Assembly: GCA_023384575.1 (NCBI GenBank)
Contig: JAHDVP010000001.1
Coordinates: 249,128-313,127, forward strand
DNA length: 64,000 bases
From: Acidobacteriota bacterium
GTDB taxonomy: Bacteria > Acidobacteriota > Vicinamibacteria > Vicinamibacterales > JAFNAJ01
Direction: 5' to 3'
A program made the translations under genes and the position numbers. Positions 8,463 through 18,976 of this stretch are shown here, one piece after another; position 1 is the stretch's first letter; each line of letters begins with the position of its first letter. A model generated the notes under the pieces. That model saw only the letters and a program-made list of their open reading frames with translations, did not search any database and had not been told where the DNA came from.

Positions 8463-8749
8463 GCGGTCTCCCGACCCGCCGTGCGGCGCAACCACTGCTC
8501 GCGGCAGTCTTCGGAGCAGAAATACTGCGTCTCGCCGGCGGCGTGGCTGGTGAGCGCCTTCGCTTTCACCACGTAGGTGCCACACACCGGATCGCGAACG
8601 AGCGGGACGGCACGCGACGCCACGTTGGCCGTGGACCGCGGGCGGCCGGCCGGCGCACCGCTCAGCCCCTGGATGATGCCCGCGATGAACCGCCACAACA
8701 GGCGGATCACGATGAGCAGCAGGATCAGCCTGAGGATCCAGCCCAGCAC
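8459..8749 (-). CDS. membrane-anchored PP0621-like protein with Cys-rich motif
   Basis: 96 residues. One N-terminal hydrophobic helix (WILRLILLLIVIRLLWRFI) is followed by a short linker and a YHS/TRASH-like module, DPVCGTYV with FCSEDCREQW, giving a C-x(n)-C-x3-C metal-site pattern. The family (PP0621) is widespread and uncharacterised. It overlaps the aldolase start by 4 bp, so the two are transcribed together, though it need not take part in the microcompartment. Confidence 0.75.
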   Translation of the reverse strand: MLGWILRLILLLIVIRLLWRFIAGIIQGLSGAPAGRPRSTANVASRAVPLVRDPVCGTYVVKAKALTSHAAGETQYFCSEDCREQWLRRTAGRETA

Positions 8750-8763
8750 CGTGTTGCTCCCGG

Positions 8764-9405
8764 CTAGACGCCGCCGGTCGTCGTCGGCGCTCCGCCGAGA
8801 CCGGGGTGCGCGGTGCGCATGCTGTCGAGCGCCTGCTTCGCGGCGCGCCCTTCGGGCGAGTCGGGCGCCAGCGCGATCACGCGTTCCCAGGCCTCGGCCG
8901 CGCCCTCGAGATCCTGCTTGCCGAAGGCACGCACGATGCCCATGTTCAGGAGCGTCTTCGTGTGCTTCGGGTCGACCTCGAGCGACCGCGCGAACTGCGC
9001 GAGCGCCCGGTCGGCCTGATTGGTGTAGTAGTAGCTGACGCCGAGGTCGGTGCTGGCGTTCACGTTGCCCGAATCGATCCGCAGCGCTTCCTCGTAGTAG
9101 CGGATGGCTTCGGCGAACCGCTCGGCGTCGAAGTACATGTTCGCCAGCTCGACGCGGACGGCCGCGTCGTCGGGACGCTGGTCGGCTGATGCCGCGAGCT
9201 GGCGCGCCCGCGACTCATCGAGCACGGTGGCCGTCGCGGTGCCCTGCGACGTCGCCGGCGCGGTGGTGGTCGCCGGTGTCGCCGGCTGCTGGGCGACCTG
9301 CCGTGGCAGGCTCGGACCGGACGCCTGCTGCGTGCCGATCACCCACCCGAGGATCAGGCCGAAGAACATGCCGGACACGGCAAAGACGATGGACTCTTTC
9401 TTCAT
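8764..9405 (-). CDS. membrane-anchored TPR protein
   Basis: 213 residues: a short basic N-terminus and one membrane helix (IVFAVSGMFFGLILGWVIG), a Thr/Ala/Pro-rich linker (about 35-60), then three tetratricopeptide-like repeats (AVRVELANMYFDAERFAEAI; NASTDLGVSYYYTNQADRAL; LLNMGIVRAFGKQDLEGAAE). The architecture resembles CcmI/NrfG-type scaffolds, but no cytochrome c maturation genes are nearby, so I leave it as a generic periplasmic TPR scaffold. It lies 14 bp upstream of the PP0621-like gene on the same strand. Confidence 0.8.
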   Translation of the reverse strand: MKKESIVFAVSGMFFGLILGWVIGTQQASGPSLPRQVAQQPATPATTTAPATSQGTATATVLDESRARQLAASADQRPDDAAVRVELANMYFDAERFAEAIRYYEEALRIDSGNVNASTDLGVSYYYTNQADRALAQFARSLEVDPKHTKTLLNMGIVRAFGKQDLEGAAEAWERVIALAPDSPEGRAAKQALDSMRTAHPGLGGAPTTTGGV

Positions 9406-9481
9406 GGGCTGAAGCTACCGGCGACGGGTCATGACTCGGGAACACACGACGACGGGCGCGTGTGCCGCGCCCAGAATCGGA

Positions 9482-10210
9482 TCATAACAGCGTCCGAGAG
9501 AACCAATCCACAAGCGTGTCGGCGAAGTCCGGACGCCGGACGAGCATGATCGCGCCGTGGCCCGCGTGGTCGAGCGACACGACCTCGCGCGCGCCGGGGC
9601 CGACCGATGCCAGCGTGCGCACCGAGCGCGTCGCGTAGGCGTCGTCGGTGCTCGCCACGAGGATCGCCGGACGCGGGCCGTACCGCTTCATGGCTGCCTC
9701 GATGCGCAGGCCGCGGTAGTCGAGACTGGGCGAAAGAAGGGCGAGGGAACGTACGCCCTCCCGCCCAGCGGCCACGGTGAGGGCGAGGTTGGCGCCGAGC
9801 GACGCGCCGGCCACGCCGAGCCGGCCGGCCGACAGGTCGGGACGCCGTTCGAGGTACTCCAGCGCGGCCGACACGTCGCGGGTGTACTCGGCCGGGTCGC
9901 CCGCCCGGACACCACCCGACTCGCCGTGTCCCCGCAAGTCGACCGCCAGGGCAGCCAGGCCCCGCAAAGCGAGCCGCTCGCCGACCCTGTCCCAGTCGTG
10001 GCGGTCGCGAGTGAGCATGTGGACGAGCACCACCGCCCCGCGTGACTCGCCCTGCGGCTCGTACAACGTCGCGTCGAGGCTGACGCCGTCGTCGCTCGTG
10101 AACGACACGCGGACGCCGCCCCACCCCTGCGGGATAGCCGCAGCGGCGAAGAGGACCAGCGGGCACAACACGCCGGCCACGACGCGCCGGACGGCGGCGG
10201 CGTCAGGCAC
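9482..10210 (-). CDS. alpha/beta-hydrolase, exported
   Basis: About 242 residues starting at a GTG (10210) that overlaps the pdxJ stop by 8 bp. A hydrophobic N-terminus (VVAGVLCPLVLFAAAA) looks like a signal peptide. The catalytic triad is visible: nucleophile Ser in GVAGASLGAN, Asp in the ASTDDAYA segment and His in LDHAGHGAIM. The oxyanion strand reads GAVVLVHML and a DLRGHGESGG motif is present. The substrate is unknown; dienelactone-hydrolase-like or peptidase S9-like esterases share this pattern. Confidence 0.8.
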   Translation of the reverse strand: MPDAAAVRRVVAGVLCPLVLFAAAAIPQGWGGVRVSFTSDDGVSLDATLYEPQGESRGAVVLVHMLTRDRHDWDRVGERLALRGLAALAVDLRGHGESGGVRAGDPAEYTRDVSAALEYLERRPDLSAGRLGVAGASLGANLALTVAAGREGVRSLALLSPSLDYRGLRIEAAMKRYGPRPAILVASTDDAYATRSVRTLASVGPGAREVVSLDHAGHGAIMLVRRPDFADTLVDWFSRTLL

Positions 10211-10967
10211 GTGCCGCGTCCTGCTCCCCGGCGCCGCGGAGCAGGGCCAGGTACTCCCGGACGACGGTCTCGAGGCCGACGAAGACCGCACGGCTGATGA
10301 TGGCGTGGCCGATCGAGACCTCGGCCAGGTGCGGGAGATGACGGAATCGGACGAGGTTGTCGAGGTCGAGGTCGTGACCGGCGTTCACGCCGAGCCCGAG
10401 ATCATGGGCCAGCTCGGCACACCGGGCAAACCGGGCGAAGCTCATCTCGGCCTCGGCCGGGCCTCGCGCGAACGCCCGGGCGTAGGGCTCCGTGTACAGC
10501 TCGATCCGGTCGGCCCCGTGGTCGGCGGCCCAGCGAACGGCGTCTTCCTCGGCCGCGACGAACAGGCTCACCCGTACGCCCGCCCGCCTCAGGACGGCGA
10601 CCGCCTGGCGCAGAGGCTCGCCAGAGTTGTGCGGCCCCCACCCGGCCTGGCTCGTGATCTCACCCGGGGTGACCGGCACGAGCGTGCACTGGTCTGGCCG
10701 AACCTCGAGCACGAGGGCCATGAGGTCTGGCCTGGGGTCGCCCTCGATGTTGAACTCGACGGGCCCGCCCGGTGGATCGAGCGCGCGCGCGATGTCGTAG
10801 ACGTCGCCCGGACGGATGTGCCGCTGGTCCTCGCGCGGGTGCACGGTCACGCCCGGCGCTCCCGCGCGAACGACGGCCTCGACGGCGTCCATCACCCGGG
10901 GCAGCTCGCCCCCGCGCGCGTTGCGCAGCGTGGCGACCTTGTTGACGTTGACGCTCAGCTTCGTCAT
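10203..10967 (-). CDS. pdxJ: pyridoxine 5'-phosphate synthase
   Basis: 254 residues with PdxJ landmarks: LSVNVNKVATLRNARGG, GVTVHPREDQRHI with the catalytic His, EFNIEGDP, CTLVPVTPGEITSQAGW and VNAGHDLDLDNL. It condenses deoxyxylulose 5-phosphate with 3-amino-1-hydroxyacetone phosphate to pyridoxine phosphate. The ATG at 10967 is 10 bp after the glmM stop; an upstream reading belongs to another frame of glmM. It is co-transcribed with cdaA-cdaR-glmM and the following hydrolase. Confidence 0.95.
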   Translation of the reverse strand: MTKLSVNVNKVATLRNARGGELPRVMDAVEAVVRAGAPGVTVHPREDQRHIRPGDVYDIARALDPPGGPVEFNIEGDPRPDLMALVLEVRPDQCTLVPVTPGEITSQAGWGPHNSGEPLRQAVAVLRRAGVRVSLFVAAEEDAVRWAADHGADRIELYTEPYARAFARGPAEAEMSFARFARCAELAHDLGLGVNAGHDLDLDNLVRFRHLPHLAEVSIGHAIISRAVFVGLETVVREYLALLRGAGEQDAARA

Positions 10968-10977
10968 GGCTGCCGGC

Positions 10978-12318
10978 TCACGCGAGTTCACGCCGGACGA
11001 CCGAGACGATGTCCTCGGCCCACTGTTGAATCTCGCCCTGGTCGCGCCCCTCGAGCATGATCCGCAGCAGCGGCTCGGTGCCGGAATATCGAACGAGCAA
11101 TCGCCCATCGCCGGCGAGGCGCCGTTCGACCTCGGCCATCACGTCGGCGATGGCTGGCACCTCGTGAAGGGGGCGCCGCTCCTTCACGCGGACGTTGACC
11201 AGGACCTGCGGGTAAGTCACGAGCTCGTCGGCGAGGTCGGCCAGCTCGCGCCCGGACTCGGCCATGACCCGCAGCACGGACAGGGCGGTGACCAGCCCGT
11301 CGCCCGTGAACAGGAAGTCGGAGAAGATCACGTGGCCCGACTGCTCGCCGCCGAGCGAGAGACCCCGCTCGATGAGCTGCTCCATGACGTACTTGTCACC
11401 CACCTGCGTGCGCAGCAGCTCGATGCCCGCCTCGCGCAGCGCGATCTCGAGGCCGATGTTGCTCATCACCGTCGCGACCACGGTATCGCCCTTCAGCTCG
11501 CCATGCCGTTTCAGGTGCTTCGCGCACATCAGCATGATGGCGTCGCCGTCGACGAGACGGCCGGTGTGATCGACGAGCAGGCACCGGTCGCCGTCACCGT
11601 CGAAGGCGATGCCGAGGCGATGGCCCCCGTCGACGACCGCCGCGCGCAGCCGATCCGGGTGGGTCGACCCGCACCCGAGGTTGATGTTCCGGCCGTCGGG
11701 CTCGCAGAAGAAGGGAGTGACGTCGAATCCCAGCTCGCGGAAGAGGCGCGGCGCGACCGTGGACGTCGCCCCGTTCGCGCAGTCGATGACGAGGCGCGAC
11801 CGCCGCAACGCCGTGAGGTCGGGCAGTGCGGTCCGCGCGTGGGCGATGTACATCGCGGTGAAGTCGCGGACCTCGACCGGCGGCCCCGTCTCGGTCCCCA
11901 CCTGCCACGACGCGTCGGCGATCACGGCCTCGATGTGATCCTCGAGATGCTCGTCGAACTTCTCGCCGTCACCGGAGAACACCTTGATGCCGTTGTCCTC
12001 GAACGGATTGTGCGAGGCGGAGATCACGACGCCGGCGTCGAAGTCCATCGACTTCGTCAGGTAGGCCACCATCGGCGTCGGCACGACACCGGCCGAGGTG
12101 ACGCGGGCGCCAGCAGCGCGGGCGCCGTGGGCGAGTGCCTGCTCGATCCATGGGCCCGACTCGCGGGTATCCCGGCCGACGAGCAGGCGATGGGTCGTGC
12201 CCCCAAAGGGCAGGGCCTTGACGAGCGCGGCCCCGAGTCGCGCGATGGTTTCCTCGTCGAGCGGGTACTGCCCCGCGCGACCGCGGACGCCATCGGTTCC
12301 GAAGAGTCGATTCGACAT
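10978..12318 (-). CDS. glmM: phosphoglucosamine mutase
   Basis: 446 residues, full length. It shows the N-terminal LFGTDGVRG motif, the phosphoserine loop VISASHNPFEDNGIKVF, the Mg-binding FDGDGDR loop, the sugar-binding GGEQSGH and the phosphate-binding RYSGTEPLLRIM. It converts glucosamine-6-P to glucosamine-1-P for cell-wall synthesis. The cdaA-cdaR-glmM order seen here is the widely conserved c-di-AMP cluster, in which GlmM can modulate the cyclase. Confidence 0.97.
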   Translation of the reverse strand: MSNRLFGTDGVRGRAGQYPLDEETIARLGAALVKALPFGGTTHRLLVGRDTRESGPWIEQALAHGARAAGARVTSAGVVPTPMVAYLTKSMDFDAGVVISASHNPFEDNGIKVFSGDGEKFDEHLEDHIEAVIADASWQVGTETGPPVEVRDFTAMYIAHARTALPDLTALRRSRLVIDCANGATSTVAPRLFRELGFDVTPFFCEPDGRNINLGCGSTHPDRLRAAVVDGGHRLGIAFDGDGDRCLLVDHTGRLVDGDAIMLMCAKHLKRHGELKGDTVVATVMSNIGLEIALREAGIELLRTQVGDKYVMEQLIERGLSLGGEQSGHVIFSDFLFTGDGLVTALSVLRVMAESGRELADLADELVTYPQVLVNVRVKERRPLHEVPAIADVMAEVERRLAGDGRLLVRYSGTEPLLRIMLEGRDQGEIQQWAEDIVSVVRRELA

Positions 12319-12348
12319 GATGTCCTAGCGGCAACTCAGGCGCCGTGT

Positions 12349-13269
12349 TCACGATTCCGGTACGAGACGCACCTGCACCGACGCCGGCTCCGTCCGGACG
12401 AAGCCGAACTCCTGGCCGCCTTCGCCGCGCACGTCGAGGGTGTACCGGCCTCGCCCCAGGCTCGAGAGGTCGACCCAGACGTCGATGTCTTCGCGCACGA
12501 TCGACGCGACGCGGTCGCGCGACCCCCTGACGACGACCGTCACCGTCGACGGCGTGACGAGGGCGCGCAGGTCGTCCTCGATGTTGCGGACGCCCACCGG
12601 CACGCTGCCGATCGAACGCTCGACGGGCGCCGGCTCGATTTCCACCGTGACGAGCACCGCGCGCAGCTCGGTCAGGCGCAGGGCGCCGTCGTTGACGCCG
12701 ACCGTCACCCGGTCGCGCACGGTGGTCCGGGCGCCGGCGAGCGACACGGGCTCGGTCGTCGCCGTCGTCAGCTTGGCGAGTCGGCTCTCCGGACCGACGA
12801 CCTCGACCGACGGCGGATCGACCCGGATGCTGCCCGCGACGAATCCCTCGGCAGGTTCGCCCTCGAGGGCGGGGAGCACGGGCACGACTCGGCGGCCGGT
12901 GGGCTCGAGGTCGATGGCGACGGTGGGCGGGGCCACCTGCGTCACCTCGATCCCGAACGGCACCCGCACCTCTCCGGTCAGGAGGTGGAAGATACGCGAT
13001 CCGGGGCGCGCGCCCTGCAGGTTCAGCACCGCGACGACGTCGCCGGGCTGCAGCCGGCCCAGGGCGCTCGAGGCGCCACGGACCCGGACGTCGACCATGC
13101 CGGGCGGATCGCCGACGATCTCGAGTGCCTCCGGAATGCTCTGATATTCCAGGGGTACACGCAAGCTGCGCTCGACGACCTGGTCGCGCGCCACGACGAA
13201 CCACAGGAGCGCGGCGAGACCGACCGACAGGGCCTTCAGCCCGAGATGACGGAACGGATGGTAGACCAT
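12349..13269 (-). CDS. cdaR: CdaR/YbbR-like regulator of diadenylate cyclase
   Basis: 306 residues: one N-terminal membrane helix (LKALSVGLAALLWFVVA), then several YbbR repeats of about 80 residues outside the membrane (pattern of RVPLEYQSIPEALEIVGDPP, PPSVEVVGPESRL, PSTVTVVVRGSRDRV). Its start overlaps the cdaA stop by one base (TGATG). In other bacteria CdaR binds and tunes CdaA; glmM follows. No catalytic motif is expected or seen. Confidence 0.9.
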   Translation of the reverse strand: MVYHPFRHLGLKALSVGLAALLWFVVARDQVVERSLRVPLEYQSIPEALEIVGDPPGMVDVRVRGASSALGRLQPGDVVAVLNLQGARPGSRIFHLLTGEVRVPFGIEVTQVAPPTVAIDLEPTGRRVVPVLPALEGEPAEGFVAGSIRVDPPSVEVVGPESRLAKLTTATTEPVSLAGARTTVRDRVTVGVNDGALRLTELRAVLVTVEIEPAPVERSIGSVPVGVRNIEDDLRALVTPSTVTVVVRGSRDRVASIVREDIDVWVDLSSLGRGRYTLDVRGEGGQEFGFVRTEPASVQVRLVPES

Positions 13270-14084
13270 CAGAGCCGCCCTCCCACGCGGTCTCGGGCGG
13301 GCGGCACCACCCGGCGCTCACGTAGCAGCGCACGAAGCCGACTCCGCAGCGGCTCGGGTCCGAGGGCTCGTTCGATGCGGCCCTCGAGCGCCAGCGAGAT
13401 CTTGCCAGTCTCCTCCGACACGATGACCGCAAGCGCGTCGTTCTCCTCGGTGAGGCCGATGGCGGCCCGGTGCCGCGTGCCCAGTTCGCGGCTGAGCAGG
13501 GGGTTCACGGTCAGGGGCAGGAAGCACGACGCGGCGGCCACACGATCCTCCTGAACGATGACCGCGCCGTCGTGCAGCGGCGACGTGCGCTGGAAGATGC
13601 TCACCAGCAGGTCGTGGGTCAGGGTCGCGTCGATGGGCACGCCGCTCTCGATGTAGTTCCTGAGGCCGATCGCCCGTTCGATGGCGATGATGGCACCGGT
13701 GCGGCGGTCGGCGAGCGTCGTCGCGGCCACGACGATCTCCTCGACGCTGTCGTCGATTGAATCGCCTTTCGAGAACTGCCTGAAGATCCGGGCGCGCCCG
13801 AAGTGCGCGAGCGCTCGTCTGATGTCGTTCTGGAAGAGCACGATGGCCGCGAACACGACGTAGCCGATGATGTTGCGAATGAGCCAGTTGACCGTCGGCA
13901 GCGGCGCAACCTGCGACACGAAGTACAGGAGGACGATGAAGCTCACGCCGATGGCCATCTGCGCCGCGCGGGTGCCACGGATGAGCTTGAGGCCCTCGTA
14001 GATCGCGATCGCCACGATGAGAATGTCGACGACATCCCACCATTCGACGGGCACGCGGCGGGCGTAGGCAGCGAACTGGTCCAT
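13269..14084 (-). CDS. cdaA: diadenylate cyclase
   Basis: 271 residues. Three N-terminal membrane helices (about residues 15-85) precede the DAC domain with the catalytic LHDGAVIV and GTRHRAAIG motifs (DGA and RHR), ending in a C-terminal acidic/basic tail. It makes c-di-AMP from two ATP, linked to cell-wall and potassium homeostasis. ATG at 14084 (MDQFAAYA) gives the typical CdaA N-terminus. It heads the cdaA-cdaR-glmM-pdxJ transcript; the region upstream is a repeat element with no obvious promoter. Confidence 0.96.
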   Translation of the reverse strand: MDQFAAYARRVPVEWWDVVDILIVAIAIYEGLKLIRGTRAAQMAIGVSFIVLLYFVSQVAPLPTVNWLIRNIIGYVVFAAIVLFQNDIRRALAHFGRARIFRQFSKGDSIDDSVEEIVVAATTLADRRTGAIIAIERAIGLRNYIESGVPIDATLTHDLLVSIFQRTSPLHDGAVIVQEDRVAAASCFLPLTVNPLLSRELGTRHRAAIGLTEENDALAVIVSEETGKISLALEGRIERALGPEPLRSRLRALLRERRVVPPARDRVGGRL

Positions 14085-14154
14085 GAGTCTGAGCCGGCGG
14101 AGCGGCTGCACACCTGGACGACCGCCCCCTCCCCCCGGATGGTGGAGATTCTAT

Positions 14155-14455
14155 CCGATCGGATCGAGAGCGCGGAGGAGGCAGAGGGCGCCGAGAAAGG
14201 CAAACGCAGAGACGCAGAGACGCGGAGACTTGCGAGAAATGCGCCAACGGAGGGAGCCAGCGCGGCCCGGCGGCCGGCCGCGGAGCGGCCGGGTGCGCGG
14301 GACGTGGGGCGCGCGGGAGGGAGCCGGGGGGGAAATGGGCGCCGGCTCCCTCCCGCGCGCCCCACGCCCCGCGCCTCGCGACTTCGTCGCGCCCGCCGGG
14401 CACTTCTCCGAGCGCCTCAGCGTCTTGGCGTCTCAGCGACCTCTGCGATAGTTCG
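14155..14455. repeat. palindromic interspersed repeat (MITE/REP-like) with 25-bp perfect central hairpin
   Basis: The 398-bp gap between cdaA and folP holds no gene. Its ends are imperfect inverted repeats rich in the tandem GCAGAGACGCAGAGACGC (14203-14230 area) and, inverted, GCGTCTTGGCGTCTCAGCG near 14420-14440. Its centre is a perfect 25-bp inverted repeat (14303-14327 with 14342-14366), extended by 7 more pairs after one mismatch. No transposase is encoded. Such elements are common dispersed repeats in large bacterial genomes. Confidence 0.75.
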
Positions 14456-14482
14456 CGATCGCCGACCCGCAGGCGCCGGCGG

Positions 14483-15358
14483 TCAGACCCGGTGGGTGCG
14501 GCTGGCGAGCAGCAGGTCGGTCACGCGCACCACCTGCACCATCTCGGGGACGCGGTGCACGCGCACGACGTGCGCGCCGAGTACGATGGCCACGGCCACG
14601 GCCGCCGCCGTGGCCCAGTCGCGGTCGCCGGCGGCCGTCTCGCCAATCGCGGCCTGCAGGAACGACTTGCGGGAGGCCCCAACCAGCCAGGGCCGGTCGA
14701 GCGCCACCAACGTCTCGGCGTCGAGCCCGGCAAGCGCCTCGACACTGTGCTCGGCCCGCTTCGCAAACCCGAGCCCGGGGTCGAGGATGATGGCCTCGCG
14801 GGCGATTCCGGCCGCCAGGGCCCGGTCGAGGCTCGCGCGCAGTTCCGCTGCCACCTCGCCGCAGACATCGTGGTAGACGGCCTGCGCGTACATGTCGGCC
14901 GGGCGGCCGCGCGTGTGCATCAACACCAGCCCGGCTCCTGTCGCGGCGACGACCGCGGCGAGTCCCGGTTCGTAGGCGAGCCCGCTGATGTCGTTGACGA
15001 GGGCCGCCCCGGCGTCGAGGGCCGCACGGGCGACCTCGGCCTTGGAGGTGTCGACCGAGATGGGCACGGGGATGCGCGGCGCGAGCGCCTCGACGACCGG
15101 CACGACGCGGCGGCGCTCCTCGGTCGCGTGGACGAGGGTCGCCCCGGGCCGGGTCGACTCGCCACCGATATCGATGAGGTCGGCGCCCGCCTCGACCATG
15201 CGCAGGGCCTCGTCGACGGCCCGCTGCGGGTCGATGAACAGGCCGCCGTCAGAGAACGAATCGGGGGTGACGTTGAGCACGCCCATGACGAGCGTGCGCC
15301 CCCCGAGCGCGAGCGTGCGCCCGCGCGGTAGCGGGACCGTGTAATGGCGGCGGGGCAT
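14483..15358 (-). CDS. folP: dihydropteroate synthase
   Basis: 291 residues with DHPS signatures: VMGVLNVTPDSFSDGG, DIGGESTRPGA, PISVDTSKAEVARAAL, LVNDISGL, LMHTRG and ILDPGLGFAKRAEHS, and a final R-HR pattern in VVRVHRV. It joins p-aminobenzoate to dihydropterin pyrophosphate in folate synthesis. It lies 26 bp beyond ftsH on the same strand, with a short palindromic repeat in between. The ftsH-folP linkage is common in many bacteria. Confidence 0.96.
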   Translation of the reverse strand: MPRRHYTVPLPRGRTLALGGRTLVMGVLNVTPDSFSDGGLFIDPQRAVDEALRMVEAGADLIDIGGESTRPGATLVHATEERRRVVPVVEALAPRIPVPISVDTSKAEVARAALDAGAALVNDISGLAYEPGLAAVVAATGAGLVLMHTRGRPADMYAQAVYHDVCGEVAAELRASLDRALAAGIAREAIILDPGLGFAKRAEHSVEALAGLDAETLVALDRPWLVGASRKSFLQAAIGETAAGDRDWATAAAVAVAIVLGAHVVRVHRVPEMVQVVRVTDLLLASRTHRV

Positions 15359-15364
15359 CGGTCG

Positions 15365-15382
15365 CCGGGGCTGAAGCCCCGG
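15365..15382. repeat. dispersed palindrome CCGGGGCTGAAGCCCCGG
   Basis: An 18-bp palindrome with an 8-bp stem and GA loop between ftsH and folP. The core GGGGCTGAAGCCCC recurs as inverted copies at 18920-18976 and as degenerate copies near 30600 and 31090-31160, so it is a REP-like family. It could form a weak attenuating hairpin in the ftsH-folP transcript. Confidence 0.7.
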
Positions 15383-15384
15383 CC

Positions 15385-17297
<1,913 letters not shown>

Positions 17298-17301
<4 letters not shown>

Positions 17302-18725
17302 CCTGAGCCTCCTAAACGGCTAGCCTTCAAGAGTAACACGCCTGTCGTAGCTGGCGTGATGCGAAACGCGTGCCCAATCCGCTGGCCGACCACCCACACG
17401 ATTCGGCCGTCGGCCGAGACGACCAGCGGAACGCTATCACGTTCATCATGCGGCACTTTCCGGTCGACGAAGAAGTCGGCCAACGTCTTCGAGCCGGGGG
17501 CGCCGCAGGGCCGCCATCGGTCTCCCCGGCGGCGGTACCGCACCCGCAACGCCACACCCGCGGCCGTCGCATCGACCACGGCGGTCAGGGGGCCGTCTCC
17601 GCCCGTCCGATCCGCTGGGACTGGTGCCAGCCAGGCCTCGACCCGCCACCCGGTCGCCGGATCGGTCACTCTACCTGGTATAGACAGCAGTTCCTCGAAT
17701 TGGTTCACGGCAGGCGCGCGGCGCCGCGAGGACACCCGGGCCCCGGACGGTGCCACCTCGATGGCCAACACCTCCCGGTCTCTCCACGCGAGGGCCCCGC
17801 CAACGGCGAGCGGATGGCCTGGCGCGGACGCCGCCAGGCGCCACAACGCCTCGACTTGGCGCCGGCCGGGCGTCCGCCCCGACACACGCGCCAGCACCCG
17901 GTGGAGCACGCGGCGGCCGAGGGCACGCGGCCACGCGTTCAACCCGGCCAGGGGCACCCGCAGACCACCCTCCGTTAAGACGACGGAACCGCCGATGACG
18001 GTTTCGCTGACGAGCGCCAGCAGCGCCTCTTCGTCGCGCGCCACCTGCGCGTTCCGGGCCAGGGTGGCCACGACGCGGGGCGACCAGGCCCGTTCGAGCA
18101 TGGGCACGACCTCGTGGCGGACGCGGTTGCGCGGAACGGTCACGTCCGCGTTGGTCGCGTCGGTGCGCCAGGCCTCGCCGCGCGCCTCCAGATACCGCTG
18201 CAGCGTGCTCCGGCGTACGCCGAGCAGGGGCCGCACCAGCCGGCCGGCCACCGGGTGGATGCCGCCGAGGCCACGCCGGCCCGCTCCCCGGAGAGCCCGC
18301 AGCAGGAAGGTCTCGGCCTGGTCGTCCATCGTGTGGCCGGTCGCGAGACGCGTCGCACCGAGAGCGCCGAGGGCCCTCGCGTAGAACGCCGTCCGGGCGT
18401 CGTGGCCGGCCCGCTCGACCGACTGCCGGCGGCGTGCAGCCTCGACACGGACGTCCACCCGTTCGACGTGGATGGGCAGGCCAAGGCGCCCGGCGAGCGC
18501 ACGCGCGAACGCCTCGTCGGCATCCGCATCCACGCCCCGCAGGCCGTGGTGCAGGTGCGCGAGGCCGACGACCTGGATGTCGAGCGAGGAGGCGACTTCG
18601 CGGAGCAGGAAGAGCAGGGCGACCGAATCGGAACCGCCCGACAGCGCTACGGCGAGGCGGTCGCCCGGCGAGAGCAGCGACGAATCGCGGAGCGAGCGCA
18701 GGAGCCGCGCGGCAAGGGCAGTCAT
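17298..18725 (-). CDS. tilS: tRNA(Ile)-lysidine synthetase
   Basis: 475 residues. The N-type ATP-pyrophosphatase P-loop is [17 protein letters not shown], followed by [28 protein letters not shown] and RPLL; a TilS C-terminal domain ends the protein ([22 protein letters not shown]). It changes the wobble C of the CAU anticodon in minor tRNA-Ile to lysidine. It overlaps ftsH by 4 bp. Immediately upstream, on the same strand, is a tRNA gene with a CAU anticodon. Confidence 0.95.
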
Positions 18726-18761
18726 GAGGCGGAACGGGCCGGGCGGCGACGAAGGGAACGG

Positions 18762-18838
18762 TGGTGCCGGAGGGCGGACTCGAACCGCCGACCTAGCGCT
18801 TATGAGACGCTCGCTCTAACCGGCTGAGCTACTCCGGC
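18762..18838 (-). tRNA. tRNA with CAU anticodon (tRNA-Met elongator, or tRNA-Ile2)
   Basis: A 77-nt cloverleaf on the minus strand: acceptor GCCGGAG/CTCCGGC, D arm GCTC...GAGC, anticodon stem AGCGT/GCGCT with loop CTCATAA (anticodon CAT), T arm GGCGG-TTCGAGT-CCGCC, and encoded ACCA. CAU is read by Met or, after lysidine modification, Ile. The acceptor lacks the C4/C5 pairs used by the E. coli TilS enzyme as determinants, which favours Met, but its position next to tilS keeps Ile2 open. A TAGAAT hexamer about 60 bp upstream could be its -10. Confidence 0.93.
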
Positions 18839-18919
18839 GTTCCCAGGACGTTCGGCGAGCCACTCGGAGACGAACCGGCGTGGCTTGCCGAACACGTGAT
18901 TCTAGCACCTCCCCCCGCC

Positions 18920-18976
18920 GGGGCTGAAGCCCCTGCGCTACGGGAGAGGGTCCGTAGCGCGAGGGGCTTCAGCCCC
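18920..18976. repeat. paired inverted copies of the GGGGCTGAAGCCCC repeat
   Basis: GGGGCTGAAGCCCC (18920-18933) then GCGCTAC, a 12-bp spacer, GTAGCGC and GGGGCTTCAGCCCC (18963-18976). The two copies face each other and make one long hairpin with arms of about 22 bp. The stop codon of the glycosyltransferase gene (18938-18940) lies inside it, so the last dozen residues of that protein are encoded by the repeat. It may also act as a terminator. Confidence 0.8.

Noticed and set aside
10816..13554. 912-residue open frame on the plus strand
   Set aside because: Antisense of glmM and cdaR; no recognisable motif, while the minus-strand genes have full catalytic signatures.
14200..14235. GCAGAGACGCAGAGACGC tandem looked like the start of a CRISPR array
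   Set aside because: Only about two units, no spacers and no cas genes; it is the end of a palindromic interspersed repeat.
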